The notes beneath the pieces were generated by a model, which saw only the letters and a program-made list of their open reading frames with translations, made no database searches and was not told the DNA's origin. Shown piece by piece: positions 33,506-42,097 of a DNA stretch of 64,000 bases. Position numbers and translations under genes: made by a program. The stretch is from an uncultured Gemella sp. (GTDB lineage: Bacteria; Bacillota; Bacilli; Staphylococcales; Gemellaceae), in assembly GCA_900555985.1 (NCBI GenBank), contig USNF01000004.1, positions 3,819 to 67,818 of the forward strand, given 5' to 3'. Position 1 is the stretch's first letter, and each line of letters begins with the position of its first letter.

Positions 33506-34663
33506 TTATTTATTTAATAAAGTCTTTAATATTTTATATGGTTCCCCTGAAAAAATATATAAACCAAATATTACTAAGTTTATAGTTATAAACCAACTAC
33601 ATACTTTATACCATACTTTATTTTTATTTTTCTTATAAAATTTACTCTTCTTCTGATAATACTCAAATCCTGCCATTAGTATACCATGATAAGCCCCATA
33701 GACAATATAGCTAATTGTTAGACCATGCCAAAATCCCATAAGAAGCATATTTACCATATAAGCGTACATTGCAGTATTTAATCGTTTTTTAAATCTTTTC
33801 TTCTTTGTTGCCTCCATAAACACTCTAGAGAAGACAAAATCTCGTAACCATGTTGAAAGTGTAATATGCCATCTATTCCAAAAGTCTTTTATATCAATAC
33901 TTAAAAACGGCTTATTAAAGTTCATAGGTGTTTGTACACCAAGAATATTACTACTACCTACTGCCATTAAACTATATCCAGCAAAATCAAAGAATAAATA
34001 TAATGTATATAAATACATATATTTTATGGAATATTCTAAAGAACCAAAATTAGGAAGAGTTACTAAGTAGTGATAACTATAAGTTGACAGCACAACCTTA
34101 TATAATAATCCTAATACTACTCTGTATACCCCTACTCCTGCAAGTTCTAAATATTCATCTCTTGACATTCGCTCTTTGATATCCACCATAAATCTACGAC
34201 TTCTATCTATTGGGCCAGAACTAACCGTTGGGAAAAATAATAGAAACTGTATGTAATCTATTATACTAATCCTCTCTTTAATTAGGCCATCCGATATTTC
34301 AATCATAATCTGTATTGTCTTAAACGACATATACGATATTCCAATAAATGCTAGTAAATGCCACTGTGTTAATGCAAATACTTTGTTTATTATTAATGGA
34401 ACTACAGATAAGAACACCAAAATCTTCAAGTGTTTTGCATTTTGGGTTTTATGAGCTATTAAAACCAAGATATATTGGTAAATAATAAACCCTATTAAAT
34501 AGCTTAACATCAATGTTTTTTTACCATAAATTACTATAGCAAAAATAACAGACAGTGTTAGTATATAATATTCACTTCTTTTCCCTAGATAGTTTATTAT
34601 AAAACCAATTACTAAGGCTAGAATTAAGAAAAAGAAAAATTCATTGCCTTCAAAGTAACTCAT
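33506..34663 (-). CDS. dltB: MBOAT D-alanyl transfer protein DltB
   Basis: A 385-residue polytopic MBOAT protein with the conserved FLLFFPTVSSGPIDRSRRF segment and the catalytic histidine in LLMGFWHGLTISYIVYG (about residue 320). It accepts D-alanine from DltC and passes it across the membrane. It starts one base before the dltA stop region, so translation is tightly coupled. Confidence 0.95.
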   Translation of the reverse strand: MSYFEGNEFFFFLILALVIGFIINYLGKRSEYYILTLSVIFAIVIYGKKTLMLSYLIGFIIYQYILVLIAHKTQNAKHLKILVFLSVVPLIINKVFALTQWHLLAFIGISYMSFKTIQIMIEISDGLIKERISIIDYIQFLLFFPTVSSGPIDRSRRFMVDIKERMSRDEYLELAGVGVYRVVLGLLYKVVLSTYSYHYLVTLPNFGSLEYSIKYMYLYTLYLFFDFAGYSLMAVGSSNILGVQTPMNFNKPFLSIDIKDFWNRWHITLSTWLRDFVFSRVFMEATKKKRFKKRLNTAMYAYMVNMLLMGFWHGLTISYIVYGAYHGILMAGFEYYQKKSKFYKKNKNKVWYKVCSWFITINLVIFGLYIFSGEPYKILKTLLNK

Positions 34664-34664
34664 A

Positions 34665-36167
34665 CTACACTAACTCCTTTAACTTTTTCTTATCAATTTT
34701 ACCATTATTATTAAGAGGCATCTCTTCCAAGAATACAATTTTCTTCGGTATCATATATTCTGGAATCAGTTTTTTTAATTGTTTTTTTATTTCTTTCGTC
34801 ACTTCAAAACGTTTTTCAATTTTATCACTATATACAATAAAAGTTGTTAAAGATTTAACTTTACCATTTTCATAATTAGGCAGAGTTGCTGCCTGACGAA
34901 TTTTTTTATTTTTTAATAAGTTATTGTCTATATCCTCTAGTTCTATTCTATGGCCATGTAGTTTTACTTGAAAGTCTATTCTACCTTCACAAAATAGCAT
35001 ATCGTCTTTAAAGTAACCTAAATCACCTGTTAAATAGCTTCTTACTTCTTTTCCGTCTAAGACAGCTTCACCAAATTTTTCTTTAGAAAGCTGCTCATTT
35101 TTAAAGTATCCTTTGGCTACCGTGTTTCCAATTATAGCTATTTCACCTTTACCTTCACTATCTACATTTTTTAACTCTACTTTTGAACCCCATTTAACCT
35201 TACCTATCGGTAAATTTTCATAATAGTTTTGAACTATTTCTTTGGTAACTTCTAACCAAGTAACCATTACTGTTGATTCAGTAGGCCCATATGTATTAAT
35301 AACCTGTGCACCTGGAAAATTCTTATGAATTTTTTCTACTGTTTGAGCGAATAGTTTTTCTCCGCAGAAAACAAATTGTTTTACTTTAGGCATTAGTTCT
35401 TGATTAAAACTTTTATCTATAAAGCACATCTCGATAAATGAAGGTGTTGAGATCCATATTGTCGCCTTTGAATTTTTTAATTCTTCAAACATAACTTTGA
35501 AATCTTCTTGGTGTTTTTTATCGATTTGTACTAAAGAAGCACCTAAGTATAAACTTGGCCATAATGACATTACCGAAAGATCAAATGAAAATGGTGGATG
35601 TCCAAGAAAGACTAATTCATCATCTTCATTATAATAACCAGTATACCAGTGTAAAAAGTTATTCAAATTATTATATGTTATACAAACGCCTTTTGGTTTA
35701 CCTGTACTTCCAGATGTAAATATTATATAAAAAATATCTTCTCCTTTTACATAATATTCCTTCGAAATTCTTTCTTCAGTACTATTTATTATTTCTTTCG
35801 CTAACTCAACATTTAATATTTCTGTAGATAACTCTATCTCTTCAGTAACTAAAACTAATTCTGAATCAACTGTACGAACTATCTCATCTACCCTATCTTG
35901 AGGAGTATTTATATCAATCGGGCAAAAAGCTCTTCCTGATTTAACACACGCTAGAAAGAAAACTAGCATAAATGGATGTTTATGCCCATATACTACTATC
36001 GGATTTTTATTATCCCCTAATTTTTTTTCTAAATAAACAGCTAGCTTATCAGAATACTCAATTAGAGTCTTATATGTTAGATTTTCATTTTGGTATATAT
36101 TATTAATATACACTTCTTTTAAACTATCTTTATACTGATCTAGTTTTTCAAAAAAAATTAAGCTCAC
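34665..36167 (-). CDS. dltA: D-alanine--DltC ligase DltA
   Basis: A 500-residue adenylating enzyme. The ATP-binding P-loop IIFTSGSTGKPKGVCITYNN, the motif VINTYGPTESTV, and YLTGDLGYFKDDMLFCEGRI are all present, with the C-terminal catalytic lysine in NNGKIDKKKL. It activates D-alanine and loads DltC. The start is GTG at 36167 with AAGGAGAGG close upstream. First gene of the operon; an extended -10 (TGGTATAAT) lies about 33 bases upstream. D-alanylation lowers surface charge and gives resistance to cationic peptides. Confidence 0.95.
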   Translation of the reverse strand: MSLIFFEKLDQYKDSLKEVYINNIYQNENLTYKTLIEYSDKLAVYLEKKLGDNKNPIVVYGHKHPFMLVFFLACVKSGRAFCPIDINTPQDRVDEIVRTVDSELVLVTEEIELSTEILNVELAKEIINSTEERISKEYYVKGEDIFYIIFTSGSTGKPKGVCITYNNLNNFLHWYTGYYNEDDELVFLGHPPFSFDLSVMSLWPSLYLGASLVQIDKKHQEDFKVMFEELKNSKATIWISTPSFIEMCFIDKSFNQELMPKVKQFVFCGEKLFAQTVEKIHKNFPGAQVINTYGPTESTVMVTWLEVTKEIVQNYYENLPIGKVKWGSKVELKNVDSEGKGEIAIIGNTVAKGYFKNEQLSKEKFGEAVLDGKEVRSYLTGDLGYFKDDMLFCEGRIDFQVKLHGHRIELEDIDNNLLKNKKIRQAATLPNYENGKVKSLTTFIVYSDKIEKRFEVTKEIKKQLKKLIPEYMIPKKIVFLEEMPLNNNGKIDKKKLKELV

Positions 36168-36199
36168 AAATCCTCTCCTTAAAATTTTTTATAACTAAT

Positions 36200-36208
36200 A
36201 TTATACCA
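36200..36208 (-). promoter_or_regulatory. Extended -10 of the dlt promoter
   Basis: Minus strand TGGTATAAT with no convincing -35. It lies in the 271-base region divergent to an acyltransferase gene. Confidence 0.5.
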
Positions 36209-36383
36209 CGCATAGTTAAAAAATACATTGTATTTTTGTATCACATTACTATTTTTTTGTTAGTGAGCGAATTAATTAGTATAAATATGTGTTTTATTAT
36301 ATATCTTCTTACCAAATATTTTCCCATTACAAATATTAATTTTACATTTTTTAAACTAAATTTATGTATTAGTTGTTAAACTT

Positions 36384-36392
36384 TGTTATAAT
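36384..36392 (+). promoter_or_regulatory. Extended -10 promoter of the acyltransferase gene
   Basis: TGTTATAAT, 46 bases upstream of the ATG at 36439, which also has a strong AGGAGG ribosome binding site. Confidence 0.5.
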
Positions 36393-36438
36393 AAATACAT
36401 TAATACTAAAAAAATGTAGTTCTCTGTAGGAGGCAGAT

Positions 36439-37416
36439 ATGAGTAACCGTATAGCACTTTGGGATAATCTAAAATTTATTTTAATCACTTTAGTAGTTGC
36501 AGGACATTTTGCCGATCAACTAACTGATTATTCTTCAATTTATTCAAGCATATATCTTTTTATTTATGCATTTCATATGCCATTATTTATATTTATTTCT
36601 GGCTATTTTCATTCAGATAGGAATACAACGAAAAAGGTATTATTTTATACCTCACTTGGATTTTTATATAAAATAGTTTCTTTCCTAATTGATCGTTTAA
36701 ATGGTGATTCTCAATACATCTTTAATTTACTGGCTGATAGTGGATTGGCTTGGTTTATGTTTGTATTGGCGATATATACATTTGCATTATCCTTATTAAA
36801 AGATCAAAATAAGAAATTTATCTTAATCGGTTCAATTATCCTAGCTTGTTTTGTTGGTTACGATAAGTCTATAGGTGATTTCCTATATTTATCTAGAGCT
36901 ATTATTTTCTTCCCTTTTTATTTACTTGGAACAATGATGAAATCATTCGATATATTAGAATTCAAAAGAAAATATCCTCTACTTAAAGTAGTCGCTCTGC
37001 TAATTTTTATAGCTTGGGGAATCCTTTGTATTACAAAAGTTAATACTTTATATGGATTAAGATACATGTTTTCTGGAAGACATCCTTTCCCTGACGGAAT
37101 AATAACTTATGGTCCAATAATCAGACTAGCATGTTATATTATTTCGACAGTATTGAGTATATCTCTAATAATACTAATAAGTTCAAAAAATATAAAATGG
37201 ATTAGTAATTTCGGAAAAAATACCATAAACGTCTACTTCTGGCATTCGAATTTATTTTATATTTTCAAATCATATATTAATTTAAATAGTATCTATAGTT
37301 CATTTTCATTAGGTTTTGTTGTATATGTAATGGCTACTATAGCCGTCACAGTTGTTCTATCTACTAAGATATTTAATTTCCCTGTTAATATATTAAAAAA
37401 ACAGATATTTATGTAA
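36439..37416 (+). CDS. Acyltransferase family 3 membrane protein (first copy)
   Basis: A 325-residue protein with about ten membrane helices. It has the acyltransferase-3 start WDNLKFILITLVVAGHFAD, whose histidine is catalytic, and FIYAFHMPLFIFISGYF. These proteins move acyl groups, usually acetyl, onto extracytoplasmic sugars of glycans. The target is unknown. It is divergent from dlt and convergent with a second acyltransferase-3 gene, with a terminator for each. Confidence 0.85.
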   Translation: MSNRIALWDNLKFILITLVVAGHFADQLTDYSSIYSSIYLFIYAFHMPLFIFISGYFHSDRNTTKKVLFYTSLGFLYKIVSFLIDRLNGDSQYIFNLLADSGLAWFMFVLAIYTFALSLLKDQNKKFILIGSIILACFVGYDKSIGDFLYLSRAIIFFPFYLLGTMMKSFDILEFKRKYPLLKVVALLIFIAWGILCITKVNTLYGLRYMFSGRHPFPDGIITYGPIIRLACYIISTVLSISLIILISSKNIKWISNFGKNTINVYFWHSNLFYIFKSYINLNSIYSSFSLGFVVYVMATIAVTVVLSTKIFNFPVNILKKQIFM

Positions 37417-37421
37417 ATAAT

Positions 37422-37460
37422 ATTCCTATTAGAATTGAATTTTCTAATTCTAATAGGAAT
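37422..37460 (+). terminator. Terminator of the first acyltransferase gene
   Basis: A perfect 15-bp stem (37422-37436 and 37446-37460) with a 9-nt loop, followed by a T-run. Confidence 0.85.
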
Positions 37461-37475
37461 TTTTATTTCTAACAA

Positions 37476-37511
37476 AATAAGAAGGTAGCTCAATTAAGCT
37501 ACCTTCTTATT
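37476..37511 (-). terminator. Terminator of the second acyltransferase gene
   Basis: A perfect 15-bp stem (37476-37490 and 37497-37511) with a 6-nt loop. The stop codon of the gene lies within it. A T-rich tract follows on the minus strand. Confidence 0.8.
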
Positions 37512-38510
37512 TATTTTCTTTCCAAGTAAAAATGGAAAACTATTATTAATAATTTTTGCGATAATTTCGCAGAAACATATTGCTAACACCAACTCTACAA
37601 AAGCTATAATATAATTATTTACAAATATTCCTGTATATCTAATAGCTAACTGCCCCATAATAATATCTAATATATATAAGACTATTGGAGAGTGGTACGC
37701 ATAATATATTAGTGTATTTTTACCTATCTTTTCAAATATAGATATTGATGGTAGGTTTTTAAATAGTATTATACTTGCCCAAATTCCACAAAATGCCGCT
37801 ATAAAATATAATGGTATTGAGTTTGTTTGTTGATAGAATAAATCTACTCGTTTATTAAATATTCCAGATGCTAAACTTACTGCAGCTACAGGTATAAAAT
37901 ATATTAGACTAAACCACTTGTTAATTACTTCCATATTTTCTCTAACAATATAACCAGTTAAAATAAATATAGCTGCAAAAGGTACTAAATCAAAACTCCA
38001 TACTAACCAATACTCTTTTATATACATCTCTTTTCCTAGTAATCCTAGAACAATCAATAATATATATGATAATATTAAACCATAATTATTTCTTTTATAT
38101 TTTATAATAATATAGCATACTAACTCTGCTAAAAACAATGCATATAAGAACCAAAGTTGAAAATATACATGTAATCTATCAGCTATAACTAATGCTTTAA
38201 TAAAATGAATAATATCCATCTTCAAAATATTTTGCGGTTCAAATACTATTGATTGTATTAAAAATATCGAAATATTCATTAAAAAACACGGTATTATAAT
38301 AGTTTGTATTTTCTTCTTTGTAAATTCAAAAAATGAATTATATTTACTAATATTTAATGTCATACCCGATAAAAAGAAAAATAACGGTATATGAAATATA
38401 TATAGCAATAATTTAACTTGACTTGGAGTATAAGACATATGTCCTAAAATTACTAATATTATACAGATCGCCTTTAACATATCTATATACTTTATTCTTG
38501 TATTACTCAC
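37494..38510 (-). CDS. Acyltransferase family 3 membrane protein (second copy)
   Basis: A 338-residue protein with about ten membrane helices and the signature YIDMLKAICIILVILGHMSY plus IFHIPLFFFLSGM. It is a distant relative of the convergent first copy, not a recent duplicate. It overlaps the upstream GT-C-like membrane protein gene by eight bases, so the two are coupled and probably act on the same glycan. The acyl group and acceptor are unknown. Confidence 0.85.
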   Translation of the reverse strand: MSNTRIKYIDMLKAICIILVILGHMSYTPSQVKLLLYIFHIPLFFFLSGMTLNISKYNSFFEFTKKKIQTIIIPCFLMNISIFLIQSIVFEPQNILKMDIIHFIKALVIADRLHVYFQLWFLYALFLAELVCYIIIKYKRNNYGLILSYILLIVLGLLGKEMYIKEYWLVWSFDLVPFAAIFILTGYIVRENMEVINKWFSLIYFIPVAAVSLASGIFNKRVDLFYQQTNSIPLYFIAAFCGIWASIILFKNLPSISIFEKIGKNTLIYYAYHSPIVLYILDIIMGQLAIRYTGIFVNNYIIAFVELVLAICFCEIIAKIINNSFPFLLGKKINKKVA

Positions 38511-40110
38511 TCACGTCACTCCTTAACACATAAATATTAACTTCTTCGTCTACTTTCTCTTGAAAAATAAAATTAACTTCTTTATTATAATGCTCTTTAA
38601 ACAATATTTTTACTTTTTCCATTAATCCTGATTTCTCAGGAAGCACAAATTTTATATTATTTGAATCTAGCACACTAGACAATAGATTATTACTGTCACT
38701 CACATTTAGATTATCTAATTTTTCTTTGTATTGTGGAGTGAAAGTTTGCCAATTTCCTAAAGTTAGCATATTTTTAGTAAGTTTATCTTTTTCTACAAAA
38801 ACTTTACTAACATTTGGTTGACTATTAATAATATTACTATATCCTGCGAAAATATATAAGTTTTTCTCATTATTTTTCAATAATTCATTATAAACTTTAT
38901 TATGAGGAAAACTCTGATGGACAAACCAGTATAAATTATCAGTTCCATATTGAATAGTATTATTTAACATAATAAGGCTTAATACGCTAAAAATTATATT
39001 CTCCGTTCCTCTTAACAATCTATAATTTCTCTTTTCAAAAATATCCTGTAAATATACTATAAAGCTAAAAATAAATATTATTATTAACGGAATATATACT
39101 CTCTCTACCATTCTTTGTCTTATTGATAATAACCCAATTAAGGCTATTGGCATTAATAATGTTAAATACCCATATATTCTTTTCGGTCTATAAAGTAAAG
39201 GTATTAATACTATAAAATAAATAAATACTTTTAATAACTCATTTGAAAAAATTTGAACAATATTATTTTTTATTGATAAATCGTATTTTTTTGAATTATC
39301 TCTTATCTCATCTAACTTATCTAGCGTGTTATTACTAAAAACATTTTTCTCAGCAAATATCCATGCATTATAGCTTTCTAAATCATTTTTACTAATATTT
39401 TCACTTACTAATTTATCCTTATATTCATTATAGCTCATCGCTGGATAATCTCTTATAAGCGTACTCTTATCATTCCATGTAATATAATTTTGAACTTCGC
39501 TATTAGTCTTTACAAAAATAAAGTTTGTCGCTATTACTAATGCAGTAACAATAGCTAAATATACTGTTTTCTCTTTTTTCTTATTTACAATTAATTCATA
39601 GAGAATTATACCTAAAAGCAGTAAAATAACACTCGCTATAATCTGTACACGTAGAGAAAATCCTACAAAAATAATTATACTAGATAAAACTTTTTTCTCT
39701 TCTTTGTATAATAGTAGCACCCCTGATGTCGCTAATAAATATGCAACAACCGAGTAGGTAAAGTATTTTAATAACGTAAATTCAATTATTAGTATAATCG
39801 CTATAAGTAAAATCTTACATTTTCTTTTTCTTAATAAAAAAATAAATACTGAAAAACTTATACTATATGTTCCAACTAAAAATATAAAATAAATATTAAT
39901 CATTGGAAGGATATTTTGAATAAGTACTAATATTTTAGTTAATACTATACCTATATACGGTAGCAACATAGATTCACCATTTATTATTGAATAATTTATT
40001 GTAACATCATCTACAGCATGATAAATATAACCATACTGCATTCTAAATATCCATACTACTAAAAGAGGCAATACCAACGCCCCAAACGAGTATATCCATT
40101 TTTTTATCAT
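38503..40110 (-). CDS. Polytopic membrane protein, possible GT-C-type glycosyltransferase
   Basis: A 535-residue protein with about 11 membrane helices and a C-terminal soluble domain of roughly 150 residues. The first extracytoplasmic loop has AVDDVTINYSI, an acidic pair placed like the catalytic acid of GT-C and GtrII-type transferases that use lipid-linked sugars. I see no further diagnostic motif, so the assignment is tentative. It is coupled to an acyltransferase-3 gene, which fits a glycan-modifying pair. Confidence 0.6.
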   Translation of the reverse strand: MIKKWIYSFGALVLPLLVVWIFRMQYGYIYHAVDDVTINYSIINGESMLLPYIGIVLTKILVLIQNILPMINIYFIFLVGTYSISFSVFIFLLRKRKCKILLIAIILIIEFTLLKYFTYSVVAYLLATSGVLLLYKEEKKVLSSIIIFVGFSLRVQIIASVILLLLGIILYELIVNKKKEKTVYLAIVTALVIATNFIFVKTNSEVQNYITWNDKSTLIRDYPAMSYNEYKDKLVSENISKNDLESYNAWIFAEKNVFSNNTLDKLDEIRDNSKKYDLSIKNNIVQIFSNELLKVFIYFIVLIPLLYRPKRIYGYLTLLMPIALIGLLSIRQRMVERVYIPLIIIFIFSFIVYLQDIFEKRNYRLLRGTENIIFSVLSLIMLNNTIQYGTDNLYWFVHQSFPHNKVYNELLKNNEKNLYIFAGYSNIINSQPNVSKVFVEKDKLTKNMLTLGNWQTFTPQYKEKLDNLNVSDSNNLLSSVLDSNNIKFVLPEKSGLMEKVKILFKEHYNKEVNFIFQEKVDEEVNIYVLRSDVSE

Positions 40111-40339
40111 CTATGTTTATTATCTCCTAAATTACAACTTTTCTTTAAAAAAATATCCTAGTTAAAACGATAACATAGGACTCTTTACTAAATAGTACTA
40201 TAAAACCAAATAAAATTCAATTGATTTTCAAAATCTTATTCTTTAATTCTAACAATAATTAATGATATTGTTTTCAGACTATTTACATAGTTCTTTCATA
40301 GTATTACAATAGACTATAGGTTATCTGAAAGGAGAATTT

Positions 40340-42055
40340 ATGTTAAAAGAATTTTTCAGTTATTATAAGCCATATAAAAAATTATTTTCTATCGACTTTG
40401 GTTGTGCAATTTTATCAGGGGTACTAGAGCTACTTTTCCCTGTTGCGGTAAACAAAGTCATAGATACAGTCCTACCAACAGGTAATTTTAAGACAATAAT
40501 ATTAGTTTGTTCGCTATTATTTGCACTTTACCTTTTTAGTATGACTCTTAATTATATCGTCGTCTATCTTGGCCATACTCTAGGAATTAACATAGAAACT
40601 GATATGCGTCGAAAACTTTTCGCCCATCTTCAGAAGCATTCTTTTGAATACTATGATGAGAAAAAAACAGGAGAACTGATGAGTAGACTTACTACCGATT
40701 TATTCGATATTAGTGAGGTTGCCCACCATGGTCCAGAAGATGTTTTTATTACTGTTATGAGTATTTGTGGGGCTTTTGTTCTTATGTGGAATGTTCATGA
40801 ACAACTGGCAATAGGAACAATCATCCTTATCCCAATTTTAGCTATTGGGTTATCTATTTTTAACAAAAAAATGAAGAATGTTAATAGAAAAATCTATTCA
40901 CAACTTGGTGAATTTAATGCTGGATTAGAAAATTCACTAAGCGGTATCCGTGTTGTAAAAGCATTTGCTAATGAAGAGTTTGAGAAAAAAATATTTGAAG
41001 GAATGATTCAAAACTATAGAAAAAATAAACTTGCTTTTTATAAAACTATGGCTACTAGTAGCTCATTCAACTACGTATTAATGCGACTTATTACACTAAC
41101 TTCACTTGTTTTCGGAGCTTACTTCACTATTAAAGGTGAACTTACAACAGGTGAATTAGTAGGTTTTGTCCTTTTAGCAAATACTTTTGTTAAACCTATC
41201 GAACGTATTAATACAATGGTAGAAATGTATCCAAAAGGTTTCGCAGGGTTCAAAAGATTTAACGAAGAACTAGCTAGAAAACCTGCTATTGTAGACAGTC
41301 CAAACGCAAAAGTAGCCCCACACTTCAATGGAAATATTCAATATGACAATGTATCTTTTGAATATGGTGATGGTCGTCCAGTATTAGAGAATATTAACCT
41401 TGAGATTAAAGCTGGAGAAATGGTCGCTTTTGTAGGACCTAGTGGAGCTGGTAAAACTACTTTAATCAACCTTCTTCCACGATTTTACGATACTACAAAA
41501 GGTTCAATATCTATTGATGGAGTTAATATAAAAGACTACACATTAAGCTCACTTAGAGGGCAAATAGGTACCGTTCAACAAGATGTATTCTTATTTAACG
41601 GAACTATTCGAGAAAATGTTCTTTATGGTAAATTAGATGCTAGTGACGAAGAAGTGGAACGCGCAATAGAGGCTGCAAAATTAAAAGAAGTTATTGAAGA
41701 GTTCCCTGAAGGACTTGAAACTCCTATCGGTGAAAGAGGAGTTAAACTATCAGGTGGACAAAAACAACGTTTATCTATTGCTAGAATATTCTTAAAAAAT
41801 CCATCTATACTAATACTAGATGAAGCAACTAGTGCCTTAGATACTCAAACTGAACAGTTTATCCAAAACTCATTCGATGAACTTTCTAAAGGTAGAACTA
41901 CATTAGTTATAGCTCACCGTCTTGCAACAATTAAAAATGTTGACCGAATTATTGTAGTTACTCCTAACGGAATAGTTGAACAAGGTACACACAAAGAACT
42001 ATTAGAAAAAAACGGCCACTATGCAGAACTATACTATGCTCAATTTGGTAAATAA
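40340..42055 (+). CDS. ABC exporter, fused permease and ATPase (MsbA/LmrA type)
   Basis: A 571-residue half transporter. Six membrane helices (about residues 1-310) precede an ATPase with Walker A GPSGAGKTT, signature LSGGQKQRLSIAR, Walker B ILILDEATSALD and the H-loop IAHRLATI. It would work as a homodimer, since no partner gene adjoins it. The substrate (lipid, peptide or drug) cannot be inferred. AGGAG precedes the ATG, and a strong terminator follows. Confidence 0.92.
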   Translation: MLKEFFSYYKPYKKLFSIDFGCAILSGVLELLFPVAVNKVIDTVLPTGNFKTIILVCSLLFALYLFSMTLNYIVVYLGHTLGINIETDMRRKLFAHLQKHSFEYYDEKKTGELMSRLTTDLFDISEVAHHGPEDVFITVMSICGAFVLMWNVHEQLAIGTIILIPILAIGLSIFNKKMKNVNRKIYSQLGEFNAGLENSLSGIRVVKAFANEEFEKKIFEGMIQNYRKNKLAFYKTMATSSSFNYVLMRLITLTSLVFGAYFTIKGELTTGELVGFVLLANTFVKPIERINTMVEMYPKGFAGFKRFNEELARKPAIVDSPNAKVAPHFNGNIQYDNVSFEYGDGRPVLENINLEIKAGEMVAFVGPSGAGKTTLINLLPRFYDTTKGSISIDGVNIKDYTLSSLRGQIGTVQQDVFLFNGTIRENVLYGKLDASDEEVERAIEAAKLKEVIEEFPEGLETPIGERGVKLSGGQKQRLSIARIFLKNPSILILDEATSALDTQTEQFIQNSFDELSKGRTTLVIAHRLATIKNVDRIIVVTPNGIVEQGTHKELLEKNGHYAELYYAQFGK

Positions 42056-42057
42056 CA

Positions 42058-42093
42058 AAAAAATCTAGAGTTATAATAAACTCTAGATTTTTT
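42058..42093. terminator. Bidirectional terminator (ABC exporter / lipase effector)
   Basis: A perfect 15-bp stem (42058-42072 and 42079-42093) with A6 and T6 outer ends and a 6-nt loop, between convergent genes. It marks the left end of the T7SS island. Confidence 0.85.
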
Positions 42094-42097
42094 ATTT

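Noticed and set aside
36168..36260. A dltX gene in the usual place before dltA
   Set aside because: No open frame with a membrane helix and a FIYNEF-like tail exists between the dlt promoter and the dltA GTG.
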